Shown in pieces: positions 33,761-41,539 of a stretch of DNA of 64,000 nucleotides. The notes below the pieces were generated by a model that made no database searches, had not been told where the DNA came from, and was given only the letters and a program-made list of their open reading frames with translations. The DNA is from Hydrogenophaga sp. RAC07 (GTDB lineage Bacteria; Pseudomonadota; Gammaproteobacteria; Burkholderiales; Burkholderiaceae_C): positions 2,728,001 to 2,792,000 of the forward strand of contig NZ_CP016449.1 in assembly GCF_001713375.1 (NCBI RefSeq), read 5' to 3'. The translations under genes were made by a program, and so were the position numbers. Positions within the stretch are counted from its first letter, which is position 1; the number at the start of each line of letters is the position of its first letter.

Positions 33761-35395
33761 TCAGAACTCCGGCAGGGCCGCTTCGAGGCCTCCGGAGTCG
33801 GCACGTCCTTTTGGTTTGGGCGCGTTGGCGATCATGCAGTCGGTGGTCAGCACCAGTGCGGCAATCGAGCCTGCGTTCTGCAGCGCCAGCCGCGTCACCT
33901 TGGCGGGGTCGATCACGCCCATCTGCAGCATGTCGCCGTAGGCCAGTGTGGCTGCGTTGTAGCCGTGGTTGCGGTCGGTGGCGTCGTCCACCCGTTGCAC
34001 CACCACCGAGGGTTCCACGCCGGCGTTGGCCGCGATGCAGCGCAGCGGCTCCTGCAAGGCCTGTTCGACCAGGCGGATGCCCGAGTCGTGGTCCAGCGTC
34101 GGTCCACGCAGCGCCTGCAACACGCGGCGGGCCCGCAGCAGCGCCACGCCACCGCCGGGCACCACACCCTCCTCGATCGCGGCGCGCGTGGCGTGCAGTG
34201 CATCTTCCACGCGAATCTTGCGCTCCTTCAGTTCGGTCTCGGTGGCCGCGCCCACCTTGATCAACGCCACGCCGCCCGAGAGTTTGGCGATGCGTTCATC
34301 CAGCTTCTCGCGGTCGTAGTCGGAGGTGGTGGCGGTGCGTTCCTTGCGCAGGTTGGCCACACGCTCGGCAATGGTCTGCGGGTTGCCGGCGCCGCCGATG
34401 AGCGTGGTCTCGTCCTTGGCCACCTCCACCCGCTTGGCACGGCCCAGGTCAGCAAGTTTGACTTTGGCCAGCGACAGGCCCAGCTCATCGCTGACGACCG
34501 TGCCACCGGTGAGCACGGCAATGTCCTGCAACATCGCTTTGCGCCGATCGCCGAAACCGGGAGCCTTCACCGCACAGGTCTTGATCGTGCCGCGCATGGT
34601 GTTGATGACCAGCGTGGCCAGTGCGTCACTGTCGATGTCTTCGGCGATCACCAGCAGCGGCTGCCCGCTCTTGACCACCTCTTCCAGCAAGGGCAACAGA
34701 TCCTTCAGGGAAGACAGGCGCTTGTCGCACAGCAGGATCAGCACGCCGTCGAGCAAGGCGGTCTGGCGTTCGGGGTTGTTGATGAAATAGGGCGAGAGAA
34801 ATCCGCGGTCGAACTGCAGGCCCTCCACCGCTTCGAGCTCGCTGCTCAGACCGGATCCGTCCTCGATGGAGATCGCACCTTCGCGCCCGACCTTGTCGAT
34901 GGCCTGGGCCAGCAGTTCGCCGATGGAGCGGTCGTTGTTGGCCGAGATGGAGGCCACGTGCGCGATCTCCTGGGAGTCGGCGCAGGGCCGGGCCATGCCG
35001 CGCAGCTCGACCACCACCGCGTCGATGGCCTGCTCCATGCCGCGCTTGAGTTCCATCGCGTTCATGCCGCCCGAGAGGTAGCGCAAGCCGTGCTGGATCA
35101 TGGCGTGGGCCAGCACGGTGGCGGTGGTGGTTCCGTCGCCGGCCATGTCGCTGGTGCGAGACGCCACCTCGCGCAGCAGCTGGGCGCCCATGTTTTCGAA
35201 CCGGTCCTCCAGCTCGACCGATTTGGCCACGATGACGCCCGAGTTGACGATCTGCGGCGGACCAAAATCCCGTTCGAGAATCACCGTACGGCCACGCGGC
35301 CCCAGCGTCACCCTCACGGCATCGGCCAGGGCGTCCACACCCCGGCGGATGCGGGCGCGCGCATCGTCCCTGAACAGCAGCTGTCGAGCGGTCAT
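33761..35395 (-). CDS. groEL: GroEL-like chaperonin, divergent second copy
   Basis: This 544-residue type I chaperonin aligns colinearly with E. coli Gro[29 protein letters not shown] (Asp87 kept), [43 protein letters not shown] (Asp398 kept) and VPGGGVALL. Residue 52, Asp in GroEL (TKDGV) and needed for ATP hydrolysis, is Ser here (VNSGV). The Gly-Gly-Met tail is absent; the protein ends ALPEF. No groES is adjacent. Apical hydrophobic residues for GroES and substrate (YF of SPYF, LL of the next helix) are kept. It is probably a slow-cycling stress chaperonin controlled by the box at 35500. Confidence 0.93.
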   Translation of the reverse strand: MTARQLLFRDDARARIRRGVDALADAVRVTLGPRGRTVILERDFGPPQIVNSGVIVAKSVELEDRFENMGAQLLREVASRTSDMAGDGTTTATVLAHAMIQHGLRYLSGGMNAMELKRGMEQAIDAVVVELRGMARPCADSQEIAHVASISANNDRSIGELLAQAIDKVGREGAISIEDGSGLSSELEAVEGLQFDRGFLSPYFINNPERQTALLDGVLILLCDKRLSSLKDLLPLLEEVVKSGQPLLVIAEDIDSDALATLVINTMRGTIKTCAVKAPGFGDRRKAMLQDIAVLTGGTVVSDELGLSLAKVKLADLGRAKRVEVAKDETTLIGGAGNPQTIAERVANLRKERTATTSDYDREKLDERIAKLSGGVALIKVGAATETELKERKIRVEDALHATRAAIEEGVVPGGGVALLRARRVLQALRGPTLDHDSGIRLVEQALQEPLRCIAANAGVEPSVVVQRVDDATDRNHGYNAATLAYGDMLQMGVIDPAKVTRLALQNAGSIAALVLTTDCMIANAPKPKGRADSGGLEAALPEF

Positions 35396-35499
35396 GATCG
35401 ATCCTGTCCTTCAAGAATGGGGGAGGTCGTGCACCCAGGTCCCGGCCAGGAGCCTGGTCGACGAACGATCACAGCCTAAGTCAGGCAGGCCGGCGGACG

Positions 35500-35513
35500 T
35501 TGAGCGTGCTCAA
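35500..35513 (-). promoter_or_regulatory. FNR-like box upstream of groEL
   Basis: TTGAGCGTGCTCAA is a perfect palindrome, 105 bp before the groEL ATG. On the minus strand TAGGCT (35473-35478) is one base from the ideal class II -10 position. It also lies 104 bp upstream of the plus-strand BON gene. Confidence 0.65.
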
Positions 35514-35551
35514 CATCCAGGAAGGACCGGCAGGCGGCGCCCGCCCATGCA

Positions 35552-35565
35552 TTGCGCAGACTCAA
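35552..35565 (+). promoter_or_regulatory. FNR-like box upstream of the second BON gene
   Basis: TTGCGCAGACTCAA has one arm base changed. AACAAT at 35587-35592 is one base from the class II -10 position, and the BON ATG is at 35617 with AAGGAG before it. With the box at 35500 it forms a divergent double-site promoter like that at 24952/24990. Confidence 0.55.
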
Positions 35566-35616
35566 TGCAACGGTGAACAGGTCATCAACAATGGCTCGTC
35601 CAAGGAGACGCATGCC

Positions 35617-36270
35617 ATGAAGACCGACGCGCAACTCAAGAAGGATGTCGAGGCCGAACTCGACTGGGAACCGGCGGTGGACGCCGCTCACATCGGTGTG
35701 GCGGTGAAAGACGGCGTGGTCACGCTCACCGGCCACCTGGAGACGTTTGCCGAGAAGTACGTGGCCGAGCGCGCCGTGCGGCGCGTGGCCGGTGTGCGTG
35801 CGATCGCCGAAGAGATCGACGTGAAGCTGGCCCGAGGCCATGTGCGCAGCGACTCCGACATCGCACAAGCCATTGAAAGTGCCTTCTCATGGCACACGCT
35901 GATTCCGGGCGACCGTATCCAGGTCAAGGTGGAGCAGGGCTGGGTCACGCTCACCGGGGAAGTCAACTGGGACTACCAGCGACGCATCGCCGAGCAGACC
36001 GTACGACCCATCACCGGCGTGCGGGGCGTCACCAACAGCATCACGCTCAAGACGACATCGACACCCACCAACATCACCGAACGCATCGAGCAGGCGCTCA
36101 GCCGCCAGGCCGCGCGCGAGGCCAAAGCCATCGAGGTCATCGTGAGCGGCACCACAGCCACGCTGCGCGGCCAGGTGCATTCGTGGGCGGAGCGCAATGC
36201 GGCGCAAGGTGCAGCCTTCTCGGCGCCGGGCATCAGCAGCGTTATCAACGAACTGAGAGTGACTGGCTGA
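35617..36270 (+). CDS. Triple-BON-domain protein, second copy
   Basis: This 217-residue paralogue of the BON protein at 32819-33472 starts with nearly the same N terminus (MKTDAQLKKDVEAELDWEP) and has the same three glycine-turn segments (KDGVVTLTGHLET, EQGWVTLTGEVNW, SGTTATLRGQVHS). Identity is roughly 60 percent by eye. It is oriented opposite to the first copy with groEL between. Only one base separates its stop from the truncated nitroreductase, so it heads a three-gene plus-strand operon. Confidence 0.88.
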   Translation: MKTDAQLKKDVEAELDWEPAVDAAHIGVAVKDGVVTLTGHLETFAEKYVAERAVRRVAGVRAIAEEIDVKLARGHVRSDSDIAQAIESAFSWHTLIPGDRIQVKVEQGWVTLTGEVNWDYQRRIAEQTVRPITGVRGVTNSITLKTTSTPTNITERIEQALSRQAAREAKAIEVIVSGTTATLRGQVHSWAERNAAQGAAFSAPGISSVINELRVTG

Positions 36271-36271
36271 G

Positions 36272-36613
36272 ATGGGCCAGATCGCACTCGACCTGCAGTC
36301 CGACCTGTTCGTTCTGCCCGCGCCCGTGGTGGCGCCACAGATCTCGCTGGCCGAAGCGCTGCGTCAGCGGCGTTCGGTCCGCGCGTTTTCACTCGAAGCC
36401 TTGTCGGCGGAGACACTCTCTGCCTTGCTCTGGGCCGCCTTCGGCATCAACCGGGCCTCCACCGGAACGCAAGACTTTGTGGCCGATGCACCGATCAACC
36501 TGGCCCCCGTGGTGCGTGGCCTGGTGGACCGCCGGCGACTTGCTCACGACATGGGTTTGCGCCCCACACAGCGCATCGTTCTGACCCAGACAGTGGGTTG
36601 GCCCGCCGACTGA
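36272..36613 (+). pseudogene. Nitroreductase-family protein with internal deletions
   Basis: The 113 codons keep the start of a nitroreductase (ISLAEALRQRRSVRAFSLEALSAETLSALLWAAFGINR) and its end (VVRGLVDRRRLAHDMGLRPTQRIVLTQTVGWP), plus a short middle piece TGTQDFVADAPINL. About 90-100 residues that normally lie on either side of that piece are missing, with the frame kept. Family members are about 200-220 residues. Much of the FMN pocket and dimer interface would be lost. I read it as a relic produced by two in-frame deletions. The stop is 22 bp before the next gene. Confidence 0.7.
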
Positions 36614-36635
36614 ATCCACCGCGAGGAAGGCTGCC

Positions 36636-37094
36636 ATGGACATCGCGATACGACAAAAAATCCTGCAGTTGCTGGACCAGCACCGGATCATGACGGTGGC
36701 CACGTTGCGCCCCGATGGTTGGCCCCAGGCCACCACGGTGGGCTACGTGAACAAGGACCTGACGCTGTACTTCCTCTGCGGCCCGGAGAGCCAGAAGGCC
36801 AGCAATCTGGCGCAGGATGACCGGCTCTCGCTGACGATCGACCACGACACCCCCGAGCTGATGGAGATCACGGGCCTGTCCATGGCCGCGCGCGCCCAGG
36901 TGGTGCACGACCGGGCGGAGGCCGAGGAAGTCTTGCGGCTGATGCCCTTGAAGTACCCACAGGCGCAGGCACAGCCACTGCCCTTCAAGATGCCGACGCC
37001 GGACGATATCCGCATCTTCCGCGTGACGCCGGTCGTCATCTCCGTGCTGGACTACACCCAGGGTTTTGGCCACACCGACCTGGTGGTCTGCTGA
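36636..37094 (+). CDS. Pyridoxamine 5'-phosphate oxidase-like flavin-binding protein
   Basis: This 152-residue split-barrel protein of the PNPOx-like superfamily shows RIMTVATLRPDGWPQATTVGYV, LYFLCGPESQKASNL and RLSLTID. These are typical of FMN or F420-type binding barrels; the true PNP oxidase C terminus is absent. Its substrate is unknown. Related small barrels accompany Usp and nitroreductase genes in hypoxia regulons. It is the last gene of the plus-strand BON operon and converges on the bactofilin-like gene 64 bp away. Confidence 0.82.
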   Translation: MDIAIRQKILQLLDQHRIMTVATLRPDGWPQATTVGYVNKDLTLYFLCGPESQKASNLAQDDRLSLTIDHDTPELMEITGLSMAARAQVVHDRAEAEEVLRLMPLKYPQAQAQPLPFKMPTPDDIRIFRVTPVVISVLDYTQGFGHTDLVVC

Positions 37095-37158
37095 GCAGGC
37101 TGTGAACTGAGGGGCTTGCCCCTGTTCGCCACCGCCAGGGCTGCGGTGGTGCCCTTGC

Positions 37159-38295
37159 TCAGGTTGCGCCGCCGGGTCGGTTGGCCAGGCGACGGCGCCA
37201 CTCCAGCACACAGGCCCCCAGCCCGGCGGCCATGGTGACGCTCACCAGCAGCGGCCCCACCACAGGCACCGCGCCCACGACCAGCAGCGCGATCACGGCC
37301 ACAACCATCCAGCCGTAAGGCACGACCGCACCCGTGGCTTGCGCGGGTGAGGCGTGCGTCGCCAGCCAGCGCGCAGCAAACAAGGCGCCGATCAACCAGC
37401 CCAACAGCAGCAGCGGTGGGTACAGCGCCATGACCACCAGGCCCAGCGGAATGCCCAGCAAGGTGAAGAAGAGCAGGACAGCCAGCACCGGCAGGGCCAC
37501 CAGAAGCCCCACACCCACGCCCAGGGCGCGCCAGGGCTGGGCCTCGATCTGATGCGCCGCCTGGCCCGCGAAACGGGAAAACACGAACAGCACCACGCCG
37601 GCCAGGGCCAGCACACCGAGCAGGCCCATGGACAGCGGCATCAACAACCACCAGCCCCCCATGGCGGGCCAGCCGTCCTCGTGCATGGGATGCCTGTCGC
37701 CCCAACGCCGGTCTTCATCAAACAGCCGGTCAACGCGCTCCACCGCACCGATCACCACCGCGGCCGGGTCTTGCGTGAGGGTGGTCGCGCTGTGACGCAA
37801 GCCACTGCCCACGCGGGCCCGTGGCCCGAGTTCGAGCACCTCCACGGCGGCTTGCACGCTGCCGCCCACCGGGCCGTTGATCACCAGGCGGCGCGCGCGC
37901 ACATTGAGCGGTCCGTCCACACGGCCGTCCACCCGCACTTCGCCACCGGCCAGCTCGGCGCGGCCCGCCACCTGCGCGGCCTCGTTCAGTTGCAGGTTGC
38001 CGCCCGCAGCCATCAGGTCGCCACCAACCGAGCTCTCCAGCGAAACGTCACCGCCGGCTGCGCGCACGTCATCGCCCACCGGGGCGCGCACATCGACGGT
38101 TCCGCCCATCAGCAAGGCGTCGTCGGCGACCGCCTGGTCCACCACCACACGCCCGCCCATGGCCATGAAGTCGCCCTTCACGGCGGAAGCGTTGCGCACC
38201 GAGGATCCGAACGCCTGCACGTTCCGCTCGACCACCACCGGTTGGGCGAATGCACCGGCCATCGACAGCCCCAAGAGCAGCAACACGGTGCGCAT
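37159..38295 (-). CDS. Bactofilin-like beta-repeat protein with C-terminal membrane domain
   Basis: The 378 residues begin with a signal peptide (about 1-18). A right-handed beta-repeat region (about 25-175) with GGxVxVxxxVxxD-type turns (MGGRVVVDQAVADDALLMGG, AGGDVSLESSVGGDLMAAGG) resembles polymer-forming bactofilin or adhesin repeats. Four hydrophobic helices (about 215-365) and a basic C terminus follow. The repeat part would be periplasmic. No function is established. It overlaps nothing but follows the flavodoxin gene by 6 bp, at the end of the operon led by the box at 39831. Confidence 0.72.
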   Translation of the reverse strand: MRTVLLLLGLSMAGAFAQPVVVERNVQAFGSSVRNASAVKGDFMAMGGRVVVDQAVADDALLMGGTVDVRAPVGDDVRAAGGDVSLESSVGGDLMAAGGNLQLNEAAQVAGRAELAGGEVRVDGRVDGPLNVRARRLVINGPVGGSVQAAVEVLELGPRARVGSGLRHSATTLTQDPAAVVIGAVERVDRLFDEDRRWGDRHPMHEDGWPAMGGWWLLMPLSMGLLGVLALAGVVLFVFSRFAGQAAHQIEAQPWRALGVGVGLLVALPVLAVLLFFTLLGIPLGLVVMALYPPLLLLGWLIGALFAARWLATHASPAQATGAVVPYGWMVVAVIALLVVGAVPVVGPLLVSVTMAAGLGACVLEWRRRLANRPGGAT

Positions 38296-38301
38296 GGTGC
38301 G

Positions 38302-38826
38302 TCAGGCTGGCGCCTGCTCCTGCGTCGGTGGAAGCAACACGGAAATCGCGGGCACGCGCTTGAGTTCGAGCAGAAAGCGGCGCAGCGCAGGGTCGCGCTG
38401 GCATTGCGGCACCGCGCGTTCGGTCAGGGCCAGCCGTGCCAGCGCCGGGTGGCCACACAGGCGTTCCAGATCGTCCAGCGCCCTGGCGTGCCCGGAGCCG
38501 CCGCAAGTGCAGAACAGCGCCACGTTGTCCAGGGCTGCGCGGTGTCGCAGCACCCAGGTACGCACCGGGCTGGCCACGCCCCAGAACCACACCGGCGTGC
38601 CCAGGATCACGAGGTCGTAGTCGCCCGGGCGGCGGCGGCCTCGCTCGATGGCCGGACGCAGGCCCAGCATGGCTTCGAGCGATGAGCGCAGATACCCCAC
38701 CATGCCCTGGCGTGGGTTGCGGTCATGGATGCGCTCCAGGTCCGCGTGACAGCGGGATGCGATCTGACGGGCCACGAACTCGGTGTGCCCGCTGCGGGAG
38801 TAATAGACCACGAGGATGCGGCTCAC
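38302..38826 (-). CDS. Flavodoxin-family protein
   Basis: This 174-residue protein reads from a GTG at 38826 with AGGAG eight to nine bases upstream. An upstream GTG at 38856 would overlap the stress protein. The FMN phosphate loop is YYSRSGHTEFVA at residues 8-19. YDLVILGTPVWFWGVASPVRTWV holds the aromatic residue stacking on the flavin, and LFCTCGGSGHA completes the site. It is a likely FMN redox carrier or small quinone reductase. It sits in an operon of stress protein, flavodoxin and bactofilin-like protein. Confidence 0.85.
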   Translation of the reverse strand: MSRILVVYYSRSGHTEFVARQIASRCHADLERIHDRNPRQGMVGYLRSSLEAMLGLRPAIERGRRRPGDYDLVILGTPVWFWGVASPVRTWVLRHRAALDNVALFCTCGGSGHARALDDLERLCGHPALARLALTERAVPQCQRDPALRRFLLELKRVPAISVLLPPTQEQAPA

Positions 38827-38852
38827 GTCGGTGCTCCTTTCACACGGCAAGT

Positions 38853-39278
38853 TCACTTGACCAGCAGCACGGGCACGGCGGAACGGTGCACCACACCCAA
38901 GGCCACCGAGCCCAGGAACAGGCTGCCCACCGCACCCATGCCGCGCGTGCCCATGGCGATCTGATCGGCACCTGTTTCGCGCGCCAGCCCCACGATCTCC
39001 ATGGCCACAGGCCCACTGGTGCCGTGTGTGCCGCGCACCGTGAGGCCTCGGGATCGCGCCAGTTGGGCTGCCTCGTCCAGCAGACGCTCCTGCTGCGTGC
39101 GTCGGGCTGTCTCGACCTCCTCCAGGGCCGAGGCCGGGAGTTCGCCGTAGTACACCGAGTTGCTCACATTCACGAGCACCACGGTCATGCCATCGGCTTC
39201 GCGCGGCAAGCGCGCGACCGCCTCAATGGCGTTGTTGGCGTGTTCAGAACCATCGATCGCAACCAATACCTTGAACAT
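38853..39278 (-). CDS. Single-domain universal stress protein
   Basis: This 141-residue UspA-fold protein has the N-terminal strand VLVAIDGSEHANNAIEAV. The ATP-binding signature is IAMGTRGMGAVGSLFLGSVALGVVHRSAVPVLLV (G-x2-G-x9-G(S)), so it belongs to the nucleotide-binding branch. It has a GGGAG site seven bases before the ATG. It differs in layout from the tandem Usp at 25068. The stop is 26 bp before the flavodoxin start. Confidence 0.92.
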   Translation of the reverse strand: MFKVLVAIDGSEHANNAIEAVARLPREADGMTVVLVNVSNSVYYGELPASALEEVETARRTQQERLLDEAAQLARSRGLTVRGTHGTSGPVAMEIVGLARETGADQIAMGTRGMGAVGSLFLGSVALGVVHRSAVPVLLVK

Positions 39279-39294
39279 GGTGCGCTCCCGGTCA

Positions 39295-39759
39295 TCACGG
39301 TTGGGCGAGCCAGCTGCCGTCGGGTTGCCGGCAGGCGGTGCCCCACATCTGTTCCACACGCCCGCCGATCACGGCGCTGACCCGGTATTCGCGGCAGGGG
39401 CCTTCGTCGCGGGGGTAGGTGCGTGTGGGCACCACGGTGTATTGGTAGCCAGTGTCCGGATTGACCCACTGGCTGGGCACGCCGGTGCGCACGGTCTCCA
39501 GGGTCTGTGCGGTCATGTATTTGTCGCGTTCGGCCATCGAGCGGCCGACGCTGCCGCCCACGGCCACGCCCGCGAGCGTGCCCAGGATGACGGCGGCCGT
39601 GCGGCCACTGCCCTGGCCAAACTGGGAGCCCACCGCCCCACCCAGCAGACCGCCGATCACCATGCCGCTTTGCTCCTGGGTCACGGGGGCCTGGCAGGCG
39701 CCCAACGCAAAGGCGGACAACACAAAGGGCAACGAAGGTTTCAGAAAGCATGTCTTCAT
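39295..39759 (-). CDS. Glycine-zipper outer membrane lipoprotein
   Basis: This 154-residue protein has a signal sequence with lipobox ALGAC, so the mature protein would begin at Cys22. A glycine-zipper segment (GGLLGGAVGSQFGQG and LAGVAVGGSVG) could span a membrane. The C-terminal region has YPRDEGPCREY and a WGTACRQPDGSW end, as in RT0821/17-kDa-antigen-like surface proteins. No good ribosome site precedes the ATG at 39759. It leads the operon containing Usp, flavodoxin and the bactofilin-like protein, with the box at 39831 upstream. Confidence 0.82.
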   Translation of the reverse strand: MKTCFLKPSLPFVLSAFALGACQAPVTQEQSGMVIGGLLGGAVGSQFGQGSGRTAAVILGTLAGVAVGGSVGRSMAERDKYMTAQTLETVRTGVPSQWVNPDTGYQYTVVPTRTYPRDEGPCREYRVSAVIGGRVEQMWGTACRQPDGSWLAQP

Positions 39760-39830
39760 GGCGAAGGGGTCCGGCAATGTGGTTGCGTGCAGTGGAGACC
39801 TCAGTCTCTGCGGTGCAACCGGCAGCCGGC

Positions 39831-39844
39831 TTGAGCAGGCTCAA
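39831..39844 (-). promoter_or_regulatory. FNR-like box upstream of the lipoprotein-Usp-flavodoxin operon
   Basis: TTGAGCAGGCTCAA is a perfect TTGAG-N4-CTCAA site, 72 bp before the lipoprotein ATG on the minus strand. GAGACT (39803-39808) occupies the class II -10 position but matches the consensus only partly. Confidence 0.6.
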
Positions 39845-39863
39845 TGCCGGCCCAACTGGACCT

Positions 39864-40112
39864 TCACAAGGGGATGACGCGGACCAGCACCGCACCGCGC
39901 GCAAAAAGCTCACCCGCCGGGACCAGGATGGACTCGATCACGCCGCCGTGGGGCGCCGCGATGTCCACCGTCTGCTGCACCAGCCGGGCCCGGGCCAGCA
40001 ACTCACCCGCATGAACCACGTCGCCCTCGCTCACCAACCAGCGTTCCAGGCGCGCCTGATCGCCGGCCTCCAGCGTCAGCCACAGATGAGGGTCGAGGGT
40101 CACATCGTTCAT
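39864..40112 (-). CDS. Lipoyl/biotinyl-like domain protein lacking the acceptor lysine
   Basis: This 82-residue single barrel-sandwich domain shows WLVSEGDVVHAGELLARARLV, then QQTVDIAAPHGGVIESILVPAGELFARG. In lipoyl domains the loop reads xDKAxVEV with a modifiable lysine; here the aligned residue is Gln (LVQQTVDI). It therefore cannot be lipoylated at the usual place. It may bind a partner as a decoy or structural domain. It is transcribed away from the right-end host-attachment gene, with a shared box at 40164 between them. Confidence 0.7.
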   Translation of the reverse strand: MNDVTLDPHLWLTLEAGDQARLERWLVSEGDVVHAGELLARARLVQQTVDIAAPHGGVIESILVPAGELFARGAVLVRVIPL

Positions 40113-40163
40113 GCAGCACTCCAGCCAGGGCGCCATCTTGCTGCGCGGTCGGGTACACCGACA

Positions 40164-40177
40164 TTGATTGAACGCAA
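40164..40177 (+). promoter_or_regulatory. FNR-like box, right-end promoter
   Basis: TTGATTGAACGCAA keeps the left arm of the classical FNR half-site TTGAT. TAGATT at 40200-40205 is at the class II -10 position. The arrangement and spacing to the ATG (58 bp) match the left-end promoter at 17575. Confidence 0.6.
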
Positions 40178-40234
40178 CGGTGGGTGCTGCCGGCGGTCCT
40201 AGATTGGGTGCCCTCGAACACGGAAGGACTTTTC

Positions 40235-40702
40235 ATGAGAACGCATTGGATTCTGGTGGCCAACGGCTCCGTCGCCCGATTCTTCAGCCGCGCCGATGTG
40301 AACGCCCCGCTGATGGCGCTGGAGACCATGGACTTTCCCGCAGGCGGTTTCAAGGACATCGAAAGCGAACGGGACTCCCACCATCTTGAGCGCAGCGACA
40401 GCCGTAGCGTCGACGAGCACTTCGAACCGCAAGCCGGCAGTCGCCAGCATCTGTTGCACCAGTTCGCCCGCAAACTGGCACAGCGGCTGGAGGAAGGTCT
40501 GGTCGATGGCGAGTGCGAGACCTTCTGGCTGATCGCCCCGAGCCCGCTGCTGAGCGCCATCAAGGGCTGTCTGAACCGGGGTGTGTCTTACCGGTTGAAG
40601 TGGACGCACGACGCGGATTTCACCGCGCTGGACGTGGGACAGCTCGAACATCGCCTGCGCGAAGTCCGGGAGCCGCGTGAAATGGGCGTGCCTGCGCACT
40701 AG
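40235..40702 (+). CDS. Host-attachment-like protein, full-length copy
   Basis: The 155 residues start MRTHWILVANGSVARFF, continue with MALETMDFPAGGFKD, DEHFEPQAGSRQHLLHQFARKLAQRL and TFWLIAPSPLLSAIKG, and end in a charged helix. The family is annotated host attachment protein; its molecular role is not established. No signal peptide. An in-frame extension upstream lacks a ribosome site, whereas GGAAGGAC precedes the ATG at 40235. It pairs with the shortened paralogue at 17646-17996, so the island carries one copy near each end behind equivalent promoters. Confidence 0.78.
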   Translation: MRTHWILVANGSVARFFSRADVNAPLMALETMDFPAGGFKDIESERDSHHLERSDSRSVDEHFEPQAGSRQHLLHQFARKLAQRLEEGLVDGECETFWLIAPSPLLSAIKGCLNRGVSYRLKWTHDADFTALDVGQLEHRLREVREPREMGVPAH

Positions 40703-41050
40703 CGGAGAGACCACTGCGGCCGAAACCCGCCAGAGGGCTGCCGCATGAGTCCCCGTATTCAGTTCAGACCAAACGCCCAGGTGGGCGTCCCTCAGTTTCC
40801 GGGACGGTTTGCCCAGCCCATCAAACCTTGTCGCAGAAGCCGCTGTGAGAGACCCCAAAAATCCGGCACCCACTTTTCTCGACCAACGTTTGCCACGCTG
40901 GCACGCTCCGAACTGGCGCGCTGCGACGCCTGCCGGTCACGGATGGGGCCAACGCCGGGACAAAACGGGGACGATTTCCATTCAGGCAAGAAAAAAGCCC
41001 GCTGCTTTCGCATCGGGCTTTATCCAAGCTGTTGATTTACAACGACATTG
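40703..41050. other. Island right border, no gene recognised
   Basis: This 348-bp stretch lies between the host-attachment gene and the tRNA-Asp 3' end. Both strands have short open frames without family signatures. No integrase or excisionase remnant was recognised. A terminator for the tRNA transcript lies at 40989-41022. Confidence 0.55.
40989..41022 (-). terminator. Rho-independent terminator after tRNA-Asp
   Basis: On the minus strand a 7-bp stem AAGCCCG / CGGGCTT with a 12-base loop is followed by a run of Ts, 31 bp beyond the tRNA-Asp CCA end. It should end the tRNA-Ala-Glu-Asp transcript. It lies on the island side of the attachment repeat. Confidence 0.8.
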
Positions 41051-41080
41051 TGGCGGAGTGGACGGGGCTCGAACCCGCGA
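41051..41080 (-). repeat. tRNA-Asp 3' end (right attachment repeat)
   Basis: The CCA end, acceptor 3' strand and T-arm of the intact tRNA-Asp are identical over 30 bases to 17298-17327 in direct orientation. They form the other border of the putative island. Confidence 0.8.
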
Positions 41081-41127
41081 CCCCCGGCGTGACAGGCCGG
41101 TATTCTAACCAACTGAACTACCACTCC
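41051..41127 (-). tRNA. tRNA-Asp (anticodon GTC)
   Basis: This 77-nt cloverleaf includes an encoded CCA. The acceptor pair is GGAGTGG / CCACTCC, the D-arm region is TAGTTCAGTTGGTTAGAA, the anticodon loop is CTGTCAC with GTC, and the T-loop is GGTTCGAGCC. It is the last of three minus-strand tRNAs downstream of gltX. Its 3' 30 bases are duplicated at the left border of the island. Confidence 0.97.
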
Positions 41128-41197
41128 TGGTAGATGGCTTTCGTTCTTGCGAACCAAGTGCCAACCACTTGTGCCTGAGTTGCCTTGCGGCAAATTC

Positions 41198-41273
41198 TGG
41201 CGACCCTACGGGGATTCGAACCCCGGTACTCACCGTGAAAGGGTGATGTCCTAGGCCTCTAGACGATAGGGTC
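41198..41273 (-). tRNA. tRNA-Glu (anticodon TTC)
   Basis: This 76-nt tRNA has encoded CCA, acceptor pair GACCCTA / TAGGGTC, a D-arm region with CGTCTAGAGGCCTAGGAC, anticodon TTC in the loop of CACCCTTTCACGGTG, and T-loop GGTTCGAATCC. It lies about 270 bp downstream of gltX, which encodes its cognate synthetase. Confidence 0.97.
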
Positions 41274-41387
41274 AAAACCTTGGACTAACCGAAACGCGAC
41301 TCTCTTCATCGCGTTTTTGGAAGCCTCGAATTGTAGCATTGGAAGGTGGTGTTCCTTCTTCAACTGCGCCTCGCGGCTCCTGATATT

Positions 41388-41463
<76 letters not shown>

Positions 41464-41539
41464 ACAGGGTTTGCCGATCTGCTTCGCTGGTTTGATTCAG
41501 CGCTGCGTTTCAGCAAGCCTCAAATTATAGGCGATTTTT

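Noticed and set aside
40745..41035. Short plus-strand frames at the right border considered as integrase remnants
   Set aside because: No Arg-His-Arg-Tyr signature or other recombinase motif could be seen, and the frame runs through the tRNA terminator.
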